Below are positions 22,950-34,663 of a stretch of DNA of 64,000 nucleotides, piece after piece. The translations under genes were made by a program, and so were the position numbers. The stretch is taken from NCBI GenBank assembly GCA_036971715.1, contig JAVHJL010000010.1, positions 372,001 through 436,000 of the forward strand, written 5' to 3'. The stretch comes from Arthrobotrys musiformis (taxonomy: Eukaryota; Ascomycota; Orbiliomycetes; Orbiliales; Orbiliaceae). How positions within the stretch are numbered: position 1 is the stretch's first letter; every line of letters starts with the position of its first letter. The notes beneath the pieces are model-generated. The model worked only from the letters and a program-made list of their open reading frames with translations. It was not told the DNA's origin and searched no databases.

Positions 22950-23610
22950 ATTATATATATTTCTCCGAGTAAGTATTTACATATTTAGTATACCGATGTA
23001 CATTATCCGAGTATCTGCTGTCCCAAATTGAAATATAACTCTCAGAGCTCTTTCTGCAACCAAGCCAGGGCCACCGCGGGCAGGAATTCAGTGTATGCAT
23101 GATATGCATATTATCAATATGATGCCAAGCTGGCGCCGGGTGGATATCTATAGTATTGAATAGAGCTCTACATAGATACAAATTCAATATACCAAACTAT
23201 ACTGCTTGAGCACTCGCAATTCTGGAGATCTTTTATTCTATCACACGTTACCCTCACCTCGAGGCCAGCTGTACTATCCCGAGCACGAGGCAATTATCTC
23301 GCACAGTATAGAGCGAGATACTATAGTGCAAGAATGCACATGGACAGGAATGTGTTGGGTTGGAGGTTGTTTGCTGTGGCCAAATCGGGCGTCGGCCAGG
23401 AGACAACGGGGGACATTTCGAGAAGCTCCAGTTCCCAGTCAGTTCCCAAGGCAAGGACCTCCTGCCTGCTCGCTCTCACCAACCTGTCCAGTTCCTCCAG
23501 TTCCACCGCCAAAACACCAACCTCGCCATCATTTCACCACTATCACAGTCACAATCACCACCCGAATCGCCCTCCGATAGCTCCCCGGGGCAGCTGTAAT
23601 TCCGACAACC
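22950..23610. other. Intergenic region, no gene seen
   Basis: 3' flank of the dehydrogenase and 5' flank of the epsin gene. The last 200 bases are C-rich and CA-rich with scattered CCAAC/CACC words, typical of a leader. Confidence 0.4.
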
Positions 23611-25629
23611 ATGAACTTCAATCTCGACGACCTGAAGAGCCAGGTCACCAACCTGACACTCTACGATGTCAAGGCCGCCGTTCGCAAAGCCCAGAATGGT
23701 AAGGGGATACTCACACACCTTTTTTATATGCCACAATTGCCAAAACATCACACACGCACATAAACCCGCCATTTGCTTCTTCTTCTTCTTTTTGGCGCCC
23801 ACCGCTCGGATCCCACCATACACTCGACAGGGTCTTGCTAGGAGAACGTTTTTTGGGACTGATGGCTTGATTTTACGATTCTAGTGGTGATGAACTTCAC
23901 CGAGATGGAGGCCAAGGTATGTTGACCTGCTCGGATCTTTGGGAGGAGGGTTTTTCTCTGCCCCTGTCGAGAGTAGCTGGCTAAATACGTCATGGTACGG
24001 GATAGGTCCGAGAGGCCACCAACAACGAACCGTGGGGAGCTTCATCCACCCTTATGAATGAAATCGCCGCCGGTACCTTCAACTAGTACGTCCCTCGATG
24101 ATCCGATACAATGCCGTATTCGCCGGCCCGAATTTCCCTTTGCTAACAGTAATAAAGTCAACAATTGAATGAGATTATGCCCATGATTTACAAACGATTC
24201 ACCGAAAAGGCAGCAGAAGAATGGAGGCAGATCTACAAGGTAGGGTTTATCATAAAAGGAAGCGAGATCTCTCGGGTAGGACGGTTAGTTGATTAGATAT
24301 TATGCATAGGCTCTCCAATTATTAGAGTTTCTCGTCAAAAACGGCTCCGAGCGAGTGGTTGACGATGCCAGACAGCACATATCGACCGTCAAGATGCTTA
24401 AACAGTTCCACTTTATCGACCAGGGTGGCAAGGACCAGGGCTTGAACGTGCGGAACCGAGCCAAGGAGTTAGCTGAGCTACTCTCCGATGTTGAAAAGAT
24501 TCGCGCCGAACGGAAAAAGTCGAAGTCGAGCAGGGGCAAGTTCCAGGGCATGGAGGGTGGTGGTATGGGAAGCTACAGCAGCGGTGGCGGCTACGGCGGG
24601 AGCAGTGGTGGTAGCGGCGGCGGCGGCAGCGGTGGAAATCGATATGGTGGATTCGGATCCGAGGACTTGGAGTATGGTGGTTACTCCGGCGGGGTTTACG
24701 GTGACGGTGGTGGCTTCAGCGGAGGCGCATCATCCTCGTATGCGGATACCTCGAGACGAGGAAACCAGTATGAGGAATACAACGAATTCGACGAAGGGGC
24801 TATCACGACATCGTCTCCACCTCCCAAGAAACCTGCACGACCAGAACCTCCCAAAGCTGTTCCGAAGAAGGCGCCTGCTGTGGACCTGCTCTTCGGGGAC
24901 GAGCCGGCACCTGCAACTACTTCGAAAGCTGGCGGTGCGTCGAAATCAGGCATGGACGACGATTTTGGTAATTTCAAAACCGGTAACGACGAGGATGAAT
25001 TCGACGATTTTATTTCCGCTGCACCAATCTCTCCACCACCTTCGAATGCTGCTGCCAACCGAACTATTACACCAATTCCTGCGCTGACCTCGCTTCCCGC
25101 GACGAGCACTGCCACGTTCGTATCTCCAAAACCAGTCTCTGCTTCTCAGAACCAGGGTATGCAAGACCTTGTTGGGTTTAAGACAGCATCTCCGGCACCG
25201 TCGATCGGCTCGCAGGCATCCAGCTCGATTGCGAAGCCAATGCAGCCATTGCAACCTAGCGGATACCAGCCCGCCCAGCCAAACTATTTTACATCTATTC
25301 CTTTGAGCAATTCCGCTAGCTCTACTCCTATGTCTCCAACGTTGAGCAGCGGTATAGGGAGAACTAACACGGGTGCCACAACGCCTAACTCTGCTGCTGG
25401 CGGAGCCAAGAAGGGTGGTGATGCCTTTGGAAGTATTTGGAACACTGCAAGCTTGGGCGCTGGTGTCAAGAAACCTGCTACTCCCACGGCTCCCCAGACC
25501 AGCATGGCGGCCATGCAGAAGGAGAAGGCATCTGCCGGAATTTGGGGGAACACAGGGACATCTACCAACGCTGGCAACAAGCCCGCAGGTAATAACAGCT
25601 CCTCGAGTGCCTTTGATCTTCTTGGCTGA
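23611..25629 (+). CDS. ENT3: Epsin-like ENTH protein (Ent3-type)
   Basis: A clathrin adaptor acting at the trans-Golgi/endosome. Exons 23611-23698, 23885-23916, 24006-24085, 24158-24239 and 24310-25629 splice to 533 residues. Residues 1 to about 150 form the ENTH domain: DVKAAVRKAQN, FTEMEAKVREATNNEPWGAS, MPMIYKRFTEKAAEEWRQIYKALQLLEFLVKNGSERVVDDAR. A Gly/Ser-rich linker follows (about 175-235). The disordered tail carries DLLF (286-289), DDDFGNF (310-316) and DEFDDF (323-328), acidic-Phe motifs of the kind bound by gamma-ear/GGA domains, and ends SSAFDLLG. This architecture fits Ent3 better than the UIM-bearing Ent1/2, since no UIM is visible. The fourth exon begins after an AAG acceptor, required to avoid an in-frame stop. 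Confidence 0.93.
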
Positions 25630-26088
25630 GCTAGGAGGGGGGTTGTTTTTCGGCCCTTCTTTCTATTCACTTCACAATGTATTTATATGTTGACACTTTT
25701 TTGGACTGTGGTTACCGCGTCTGCAACTTTTTTCTTCCCCTTCTCCTTCTTCTTTGCGCAATCGTGCTCCCCTTTCAAACGATCGAGCGGAGCATACGCT
25801 TGCTTTTTTCTCTTACGATAAAAAGAATATGTAGTCTGCTTTTATTTGTTTCTTTGTTTTAGCTTTTTAACGTTATTCTATGTTTATAATTTTGAGGTAT
25901 ACGACAGATTCACGATCTCAGAGATATCATAAATTAAATGTATAAACCGAGTCTGCCAGAGAAGGCCAGCTGCTGGTGAAGCTGTGGTATATATATGCAA
26001 CAAAAACAACAAATTCCAGTCCACACCTTTCCACCGATATGTACATACACGCAGATGAACAATATGTCAGTCGGATGTTTCGTTATAA
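25630..26088. other. Convergent intergenic region, no gene seen
   Basis: Pyrimidine-rich 3' UTR of the epsin gene (25720-25870) followed by AT-rich sequence up to the stop of the next, convergent gene. Confidence 0.5.
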
Positions 26089-27000
26089 CTATATCTCAAC
26101 CTCGGGTGGCAGATCAGGGTTTCCTGCCGTATCGATATCGCTCCTGTCCGCGGTCTGGACCCCGACAGGGTGAAAGCACATGTAGGAGCGAATGCCCTTG
26201 TCGTAAAACAAAGGACTGAAAGAATCCTTGAGGATGGTGCTCCCGGAGTTCCCGTACGATCCCAGGCCTTCACCCATGCAACTTTCCTCGCGGTAGAGGT
26301 TACAAGTACAGCCGTTGAAAACGATGGAAGAAATGGCCTGCCAGTCTTCATGGTCCCTATCCGGTATTCTTCTGCATTTTCCGATTCTGGTTTTATCGAT
26401 TACGTCTTGATAGCGGGGGCCCCTTTTCCAGACGACCTGTTTGCGCATGTTGATGTGTTCGAAGCTTTTGGCGTCGACGCCCTGCCAGGTTACGGTGCAC
26501 CAATCGAATCGGTCTTCGTGCTGGGTGTACCAGCATTTATAGCTTTGAATGCGGTTGTCGACGTTCCCCCGATCCCAGAGGGAGTCGTCGCGACGGTTTG
26601 CGGCGGTGAAGAGGGTTTGGAGACACTCCTGCCGGGCGAAGAATTCGCATTCACACCAGCCGGTGACGATGCAGGAGGAGATTTGGGAGGCGAGGTTTTC
26701 GGGGTTGAGTTCGAAGATGTTGACGCATTGGTTGTTGAGGTTTTCGTCGTAGTTGAAGGAGCCTTTGACGTCCGGGGGGAGGGCGCCGGGGTAGGAGAGG
26801 GGGAAGCCGTTCCAGGAGGCGCCGTTGCCCGGGCCGTGCTGCCAGAGGCTTAGTTGGCAGTAGGGGCTTAGGTGGTCGAGGGTTCCGCTTGGAGGGCGGG
26901 CTTGGACTGGTGGTTCTGGACCGCCGGCGGGGAGGGCGGCGACGGGGAGGGTTAGGTTTGTGAGGGGGAGGAAGAGGAAGAGGGGGGTTATTATGCGCAT
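26089..27000 (-). CDS. Secreted Cys-rich protein with duplicated C-x-C module, orphan
   Basis: A single exon of 303 codons. Residues 1-22 form a signal peptide (hydrophobic core PLFLFLPLTNLTLPVAA). The mature chain has 13 cysteines. Two copies of one module are visible. Copy 1 is C92-x23-C116-x-C118-x7-C126-x29-C156; copy 2 is C209-x21-C231-x-C233-x7-C241-x33-C275. Both end with a near-identical D-x(2)-I-x-SY-x-C signature (DNRIQSYKC and DKGIRSYMC). A Trp-rich N-terminal segment (CQLSLWQHGPGNGASWNGF) precedes the modules. I do not recognise the family. A role as an apoplastic or wall protein or effector is inference only. It is flanked by an AT-rich intergenic region with short palindromes. 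Confidence 0.8.
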   Translation of the reverse strand: MRIITPLFLFLPLTNLTLPVAALPAGGPEPPVQARPPSGTLDHLSPYCQLSLWQHGPGNGASWNGFPLSYPGALPPDVKGSFNYDENLNNQCVNIFELNPENLASQISSCIVTGWCECEFFARQECLQTLFTAANRRDDSLWDRGNVDNRIQSYKCWYTQHEDRFDWCTVTWQGVDAKSFEHINMRKQVVWKRGPRYQDVIDKTRIGKCRRIPDRDHEDWQAISSIVFNGCTCNLYREESCMGEGLGSYGNSGSTILKDSFSPLFYDKGIRSYMCFHPVGVQTADRSDIDTAGNPDLPPEVEI

Positions 27001-28721
27001 TTTGGTTATATCTGTATTTTAAAGTATATATATACGATCTTATATCTATACCTCAGTAGGTATATCTAGATACCAGGTCTAGAATTTATATAGATATATA
27101 TATATGTACTTCGGGGAGGATTGAAGGTATAAGAGGAAACCGATTAATTAACCCGCCGCTTGATAATATTATAATATTGGTATTAACAGAAAAGGAAGAA
27201 AGGAAGAAGGGAAACTGTTTCGAACCAATCGGTTCTCGGGCGAGGGAGGGTCAAATATAACCTCTGCAATGCGAGCGCTGTGCCACCGATCTTGTATATA
27301 CATGTAGTCTGGTCTCGTGTAGCCTTGGATCTCGAATCAACGTCTGGAAAATGCAAGGCTGCAACTTCCAGGGTTTCAACTGGGTGTTAGGCTGTTGGAG
27401 ATTTTATATAATTATTGGGGGTGGCACATTGGCATGTTGGTGGCGCGTAGGTGTCGTTCGTGCCAGTTGGACTGGATATATCTGTAGGCCGAGGGGACTC
27501 TGGTGTCTACGTGTACTTGCTCAAGTAGTAGTCTCGAATATCGGACGGACGATGTACAATTATTTTGATACAGCAGCCTATAATATATAATGAAGTATAT
27601 ATATATATATACACACACACATATATATATGTAGTGGAGGGGGCATCACATCTTCGACGAGCAAGTGGCACGGAGACAGTAACTAGCTACTAGTAGTAGT
27701 TGGCTGCAATGTTGTATTTTGGCTCGCTGCCGTTGTATATTGTCCTACCCAACTTGAGTACCTGCGTACCTTATATACTTCACAGGTACCTACTTAAGTA
27801 GGAAAGTAAGTAAGTACCTAGGTACTTACTTATAGAATGTAATGTAATGTAATATTCGAGACCGCCAGCTGCAGACTGCAGTATATAGTTACTTACTTGT
27901 GTAAGAGGTCGGTAAGTACCTGATAGGTATACCAGCCATATACAGTTGTTGAAGCCGTTGGAATAGCTGTAGCTGTAGCTGTCAAATGGCGGTCGTATAC
28001 CCCAGGTACCCATTTCTATAAATTTATACATGTAGCTAACCTGAAGCTCCACACCTGATATCTGTATACTTAGAAGATATACACCTAGGTATATACGTAC
28101 GTATATAAGTACTTAAGTAGGTATATATATATACGGCCAGGGCTCCCGAACCCATTATAGCAGTAGCCGAGGTCGGTGGTCGCGGTTCGGATTCGGTTCA
28201 CGTTCAACGTCCCTCAACCTTCAACTTCCTACCACTATAATATAACCCCTGTTAGAAAGTGCCCATGCAATATAGATTGTTATTAATATGGAAAAAGTAC
28301 TGAAGCCATTCGAGTGTATAATATATTCTCGTCATGGTGATATCAGGGCCATTTGCAAGGGTGGTCAATCCGGGGAACCGGGGTGTTGCAATTGGAAGCG
28401 GAATGGAATTTTCGCGAACCTGCGCTCGCTTGCTTCGACGGAATTGTCTAGCTGAGACGTCAAATTTTTCCCGTCTCTCTTCCTCTCTCTCTCAGACTAC
28501 ACTGTACAGACAATACTCTCGACATCGTAAGAATCGTATACCCCCGGTCGCTGCAGGTATGCGTGGACTTGCATCCTCTCCTTCTTTCTCTCTTTCACGG
28601 ATGCATGAGTGAATGCACGAATGGATGGCTAACCACGTCTGCTTTAGTTCCGTTCGACCCGTCACAGATTCATTCAGAAGGACAATCGAGGGATCGATTG
28701 ATTGATTGATAACTTGCTACA
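27001..28721. other. AT-rich divergent intergenic region, no gene seen
   Basis: Promoter region between the Cys-rich protein and cyclophilin genes. It is rich in TATATA runs (27010-27110, 27595-27635) and TAAGTA/GTACCTA palindromes. The last 300 bases are a plausible cyclophilin leader. Confidence 0.4.
27595..28140. repeat. Cluster of TA dinucleotide runs and TACTTA/GTACCTA palindromes
   Basis: The stretch includes a (TA)n/(CA)n tract at 27597-27630, then repeated AAGTAAGTA, AGGTACCTA and TACTTAAGTA words at 27782-27836, 27888-27925 and 28090-28130, plus three copies of TGTAA near 27836-27852. Several are self-complementary. There is no coding content or transposon terminal structure. Confidence 0.6.
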
Positions 28722-29537
28722 ATGCCACCCCGCTTCCCCACATCCACCCTCTCCTCCCTACTATCCACCGCCTCCAGACCAGCTGTACCCCGAACCGTAC
28801 GCTACCTCAGCGTCTCCGCCAGCAGCATGGTCCACTCCAAGGTCTTCTTCGATGTCGAGTGGCAGCCTGCCAGACCTGCCAACGATCGTGAGTGCTCGCC
28901 GTTTTATATCAATTCAATCGCATTCGCATGATGGTAACAGCAGGATTAACATGGCTACAGCCGAAAAGTGGGGCCGTATCAAGTTCAACCTCTATGACGA
29001 GACTCCCAAGACCTCTGAGAACTTCAGAGCCCTCTGCACCGGCGAGAAGGGCTTCGGATACGAGGGCTCTCACTTCCACCGTATCATCGACAACTTTATG
29101 ATCCAGGGTGGCGACTTCACCAGGGGAAACGTACGTTCTTCACCTTATCTATATCTATATTGTACTGTTTACTAAAATGGAAAATATAACAGGGAACCGG
29201 CGGGAAATCAATCTACGGCGACCGATTCGACGACGAGAACTTCCACCACAAGCACCACCGCCCCGGTCTCCTCTCCATGGCCAATGCCGGCAAGAACACC
29301 AACGGCTCCCAGTTCTTCATCACCACCGTCCCGCTCGGATACCTCGACGGCAAGCACACCGTCTTCGGCGAGGTTGCTGATGCCGAGAGCCTCGAGGTCG
29401 TCAACAGGATCTCAAAGAAGGGAAAGCGACAGGACGGAAAGATCCTGGATGGGAAATTCGTCATTACCAAGTCTGGCGAGCTGATGGAGGACGGAACCGC
29501 CCCCGGTGATGCCGAGGCCGCGGCGACTGAGGCCTAG
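28722..29537 (+). CDS. Cyclophilin (peptidyl-prolyl cis-trans isomerase), possibly dual-targeted
   Basis: Three exons (28722-28887, 28961-29130, 29193-29537) give 226 residues. Residues 1-35 form a mitochondrial-type presequence (Ser/Arg-rich, no acids: MPPRFPTSTLSSLLSTASRP). A second ATG, Met36 (SSMVHSKVFFDVEW), would give a cytosolic form, the arrangement known for Neurospora cyclophilin. The core has the catalytic and pocket residues: Arg96 in SHFHRIIDNF, Phe101, Gln104 in MIQGGDF, QFFITT, and His167 in DGKHTVFG. The position of the cyclosporin-contacting Trp is Tyr162 (PLGYLDGKH). Compared with cytosolic CypA there is a ~10-residue insertion between DVEW and GRIKF, at the first intron. 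Confidence 0.93.
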
Positions 29538-30256
29538 AGGTAGTATATTATCCTATAGTCGCAAAAGTTTGGGAGGCCACCCATGTGTCTAATGTATATG
29601 AGGGGCAATATCCCGTGTAAATATATTCCACCATGTCACTCGCCGGCTTCTAGAATACGGTTGGCTCTTTGCAAAGCTCTGCATATGAGTACATACAATA
29701 CAAACAAACAAAGAGAAGAAGACTAAAAATACAATAAACAATTGAATCTCCCTTCTAAAAATGCAATCTACTGCCTCCGCCGTCAAGCTTCGTATTTAAT
29801 TGTATTTTCTATGGCCAATTTGTATCTATTATAGCTTGTATCTGGTGTTTCTGCAGCTCTATTCTACCAGGGAGCTTGGATTAAAAACTTTTTTTTTTTT
29901 TGGTCGCAAAGCCCAATTGGGCCGCCAAAAAAATCATCCCAAACCACACAACATGCACTTCAATTAGCTTAGACATCATCTTCAACTTCAACTTCAACTT
30001 CAACAGCATATTCATACAACGGCGTCTGGGATTTCATATAAAAGCATCTCCTTTGCATAATACCGACATCACTCTCCTTAATAAAAGTTTAGTCAACATC
30101 ATCGCCAACCGTTAAACAAGAATCATCGAAGCTTCATTTTGATTGAACCAACGTCGCTCGAAGCTCACATATATCGACCATACGTTAACATCACGAATAT
30201 AATATACCAATATACAAAAGGATTGGGGACTACAACCCCTTCAACAGCGGCCATCG
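29538..30256. other. Intergenic region, no gene seen
   Basis: 3' flank of the cyclophilin gene and leader of the exoribonuclease gene. It contains a short CTTCAA tandem repeat (29982-30004) and an A/T-rich tract near 29888-29902. Confidence 0.5.
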
Positions 30257-33200
30257 ATGTCGCTCCAATGCCCGCGATGCGCCTTCGTCGCAGCAATAAG
30301 GGCATCCCGTCCCCGCCAACTACCCCTCCACAACCGTCTCATCCTCCCCACCATCCCCCACCGAACCTTCACAACAACATTACCCCTCACCCGCTCCGGC
30401 GCCTCCAAAAAGAAATGGGAATCGCAAAAAGAGATCAAACGGGTACAAGCCCGAGAAGAAGTCGATCGCATAGTCCAACAATTGACGAACCTCGAACCGG
30501 GCGAGCCCCTCGTGCTCCACGAGGACCAGAGCAAATATCTACGTCTTGTGGATAAGCATTTTGAGGAGAATGATATGGCGGTGCCGAGGTATAGAGTGAA
30601 GTATCTACGACGGGAGAGGGTCGAGTTCACGGAATTTACAAAGTTGACACCGCCGGACGAACCGTTGGATGACCCTTACGACGATCATTACGGCGCGGCG
30701 ATGAGTACGGGAGGTGGTGGGGGTGATAGACCGAACCCGTTGTACAGCGTCCCTCCTACGCTTGAAGACGAAGGTCCTCGGAAGATGATATACGAAAACC
30801 AGGGGTCCGATTTCAGCGAGAGGAGACCTAGACCTCGTGGTGCGCAGGAGAGGAAAACCGTCCTCACGGATGAGATATACATGCGCGAACCACCCCGACC
30901 CGCCCACCTACGGCCGAAACCAAAATCCGACCCTCCGCCTCCGATCCACGAAAACCAAGTCTCGACCCCCACCATGCGAGAAAAGCTCCAGAACGAGTGG
31001 CTGGAAAGGGAGAATAAACACAAAGTCGCCTTCAAGGCGCCGACGAACGTCGATCTGGTCTTGGAAAAACTTATCGATAACGCCTCGTGGCATGCGGAGT
31101 CGGAGGAGGAAGCTGCGAATACCAACTCCGGCGCCGGGTCCGGGTACGATGATGTCTATGATATTGATCCCGAGACTTATGCATCGCGAAATACAGATTT
31201 AACACCAGGTAGTTTAGTAGAAGTCAAGTTCGTCAATACTTTTCCTACATGATACATTTTTATAGATACTAATACATATCCGGGGAACCAGATACATGGA
31301 ATCATCAGTCCCCTTCCTAGGCGTCTACCTCAAAAACAAAACAGGAAACTACTCCCGCGAAGCCTTCGTGCTAACCCCAGTAGGCTCTATCATGGAAGCC
31401 CACGCAGATATGAGCCGATTCACCCTAAACGACTTCATCCCCGCCGAACAAGTCGAAGAACTCCTAAAATCCGTCCAGGAAACGGGGAGATTGAACGCAA
31501 ACCTAACGCAGGAAATAACAAAGCTCGTCCGAGAGTTTAAGGCGAAAGTACACGTTCGATACCCGACTTTCAATGCGAAGATGGATCAGTTGCATACTGC
31601 GCTACTTAGCGGCGAGGGCGAAGGCGGTGAAGAGGGGGGGAAACCAAAAGAAGTTACTACGACGGAAGTTGCGAGGAGGATGACTGGATTGGAGGAGCCG
31701 TCTAAGGAGGATAGATATGCTGCACATTTAGCGTTGCTCGCACGACGGGATCTGTTCTCGGTGACCGAAGGGTGGGAGAGTGAAACGACATGGGAGATTA
31801 AGAGTTTGGATAGGGTAGAAAGGGCAAAGAAGATTGAGAAGCTTATCAGGGAGAGTATCGCTGATCGAGACTCAGAGGGCGGCAAGATGATGCAAGCTTT
31901 TTTGGAGAAGGCGAGGAAGATTATCGATTTTAGTCGAAAGGCGAGGAAGCAGAGGAAAGGCGTTGAAGAGATGGGTGAAGAGATTGGGGTCCAGTGGACT
32001 GATGAGGAGATGGAGCTTCTAAAAGCATTGGAGGAGGCGTTGGAGTACAGACGTGGGCAGAGCGTGACGCTCAAGTCATTGTACCCGCACATTCTGGGGT
32101 CACTGAATAGATACGACAATGCGAGGTTACTGGATGAGCAGCGACTGTTTGAGTTCCTGGGGGAGGTGGGAGTTTGTTCGCCCTGGGAGGATTCGATATT
32201 GAGAGAACGGGAATTAGGATTACCGGGCCACCGAGCCGGTGTGGATTCCGAGGAAGATGGGAGGTTGTACGATACCATTGAGAAAGAGGAGGGTTCGGTG
32301 GAGAAACTGGGGTTGAAGGATATCATGGAGGGACTACGGCACGATTGGGGGGATATGCCCGTGTACTGCATCGACGATGCCGGGACAAGGGATATCGACG
32401 ACGGTATCTCATTAGAGGAAATCCCGGACTCGAAGGATGTGTGGTTACACATCCACGTTGCCAATCCGACGGCATTCCTTCCGCTGGACCACTGGATCTC
32501 AAAAATTGCGGCGAAGAGGACGGAGACATTTTACGCCCCGGCGAGGAATTACTCTATGGTTCCATTAAGGCTTACGGTTGAGAAACTCGGATTGGCACCG
32601 AATCGGCCCGCGATGACGTTCAGCGTGCGGCTCGATGGCGAGACCGGAGACCAAAAGGAGACCAAAATCCGAGCATCGACTTTGAGGAACGTCAAGAGGG
32701 TAACTTATGCATATATGGATAAGCTCGTTGGAACAAAGATCACGCCTACGGTCTATCTATCCAACAAGCCGCTACCCGAGAAGCAAGAAGAGCTGGAACC
32801 GGATGTTGACGAAAAGGACCTCGAGACCTTGAAGAAATTCTACAAGCTTGGCTGGGAATTATTCCAATGCCGGGTACGAAAAGGGTGTATGGAGGTCTCG
32901 AAGCAAGCCAACATAGATATCACAGTCGATAACGAACACGGAAACGCCATCCACCCGGGCCTCTCCAAGAAACCGGTCTTGGATGTCTACGAACCCACCA
33001 TCACGCTCAAGTTCTCGGATATGTCGAGATCGAAAGAGACGTTCTCGGCGGGTAGCGCTGTCCGAGAAGCCATGACCGTTGCTGGAGAAGCTGCGGCGAT
33101 ATGGAGTAATCAACGCGGGATGATGCAAATGTACCGACAGCACGCGTTTAACTGGCCCAACGAAGCGGAGGAGAAGAAATGGTTCGAGCTGCTGAATAAA

Positions 33201-33881
33201 GCCAAGGGCGCGGATGGGATCATACCCGTTGACTTTTGGAAACTCTATTTCCCCGTCGGGGGGTCGAAATTATCCCCCCGTATGGAACGACACACGGCGT
33301 TAGGGTTGGACGGGTACGTCAAAGTCACCAGTCCGCTCCGAAGATTCGCGGACTTTGTGAGCCATCATATCATCCAACGACAACTACTGGCCGAACACGA
33401 AGATTACAACGGTAACGACAAGGAGGATCTGAAGAAACCCTTACTCACGGAGGAGGAAATGACGAATTACTGCAATGATATCAAACAGCGGGAGCAGATA
33501 CTCAAGAGCGCGGATAAAGCCGTGATCAGACTGTGGGGTATCAGGCTGCTGAAGCAGCTGTGGGAAATGGAAGATCCGAGATTACCGCGCGATGTGGACG
33601 TTGAGATTATCAGCGTGGCGAAACATCCTTCTCCGGCATCCGGGGAGATCAAGGAGTTGGGGATCTCCGGGGCGAGAGTGTACATGCCGTCTAATATTGC
33701 GAAGGAGGTGAAGTACGGCGATGTGGTGAAGGCGAGGCTTTCGCCGTGGCATTGGTCTACGGATTCGAATAACGCACAGATCGTGGCGTTGGAATACTCG
33801 GATTTTGTGAAGACTGCGGGGGATGTTCGGAAGGAGTTTTTTAAGAGGATCGGGGAGGGGGTTCGGTGGGAGCAGGTGTGA
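30257..33881 (+). CDS. Mitochondrial RNase II-family exoribonuclease (CYT-4/Dss1-like)
   Basis: 3'-5' exoribonuclease of the mitochondrial RNA degradosome, needed for RNA turnover and intron removal in fungi. Two exons (30257-31227, 31292-33881) splice through a GTTCGT donor and a perfect TACTAAT branch site, giving 1186 residues and joining SLVEVK-YMESSVPFLGVYLK. The N-terminus is a basic presequence (IRASRPRQLPLHNRL...). The RNB domain (about 675-1010) has CIDDAGTRDIDDGISLEE. Asp685, Asp691, Asp693 and Asp694 are at the magnesium-binding positions, so the enzyme looks active. RNB continues with LHIHVANPT, FYAPARNYSMVP and the late YVKVTSPLRRFADFVSHH motif typical of RNase II. The C-terminus looks like an S1-type beta domain. 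Confidence 0.94.
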
Positions 33882-34663
33882 TTGTGTATGATATGAATTG
33901 TATATATAAATATTTTTTTGTAGATATATTTTTGTGTAGATATACTTGTAAATATTTTGGATGACGGATGTGTATAGATAGAGTACGAAGATTCCAGTTC
34001 CCCCGCACTATTACCCAACCGTGCAGCATATGTGCATAACCCTGCGTATGGTGTCATTCGAATGTGCAGATATATCCACGGAAGTAAGTTGCAGGCCGGA
34101 CTATCGGGCATAGTCCACTGGGTAATATTAACCGGGCACACCGGATTGGGCACCGATTTCGTCGCGAAGGTTTTCCCTGCTTTTCATCCAAAAAAAAAAA
34201 AAAAGGTCCCGCCGGCTAGGCCGCAGCTACCTAGTTTTGCACCCAGAGCTCCAAGGTAGGCGAATTCCCACTCCCGTGGAAAAGCTCCAAGGTTTCGGAC
34301 TAAGTTCTAACGCGTGTCTTTTTTATAATGAAGGATCAGGGCAGACTAAAACTAAAGGTAGAGGACGATTACCTAATTGCCGCTTGTTTGATAGAATTCC
34401 TTCGATATCGCAATCAGTTGGCGGGGTGTAGCTTCTGACGAATGACTTCCTCAACTTTGTTCGGTAGAACAGAGTTTCTTATCGGACAAAAAGTATATAA
34501 AGAAGTGAGAGATAACTTTTATAATACAACGGCTTTTACGGATTCCACTATCACCATTAATTATATCAATTGAGGCTCCTTTTGCTTTAGATTCTTCTGT
34601 TCTTTCGATTGTGGTATTTTGTGCGTTGCCAATTGTCTTCGTATATAAAGAAGAGACCGAGAA
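33882..34663. other. Intergenic region, no gene seen
   Basis: 3' flank of the exoribonuclease gene and promoter of the next gene. A run of about 14 A lies near 34191-34204. It contains a TATA box and a duplicated TATATAAAGAAG word, described separately. Confidence 0.5.
34494..34502 (+). promoter_or_regulatory. TATA box upstream of the trans-sulfuration gene
   Basis: TATATAAAG, about 162 nt before the ATG at 34664. A second identical TATATAAAG at 34642-34650 is only 14 nt before the ATG and probably lies in the leader. Confidence 0.4.

Noticed and set aside
26170..26853. 227-codon frame antisense to the Cys-module protein
   Set aside because: The opposite strand has a signal peptide and a repeated Cys pattern; this frame has neither.
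27000..28300. A transposon remnant or RIP-degraded element in the AT-rich stretch
   Set aside because: No terminal repeats, target duplications or transposase-like frame; only simple and palindromic words.
31586..32464. 292-codon frame antisense to the exoribonuclease gene
   Set aside because: Ser-rich mirror of the Glu/Lys-rich coding strand.
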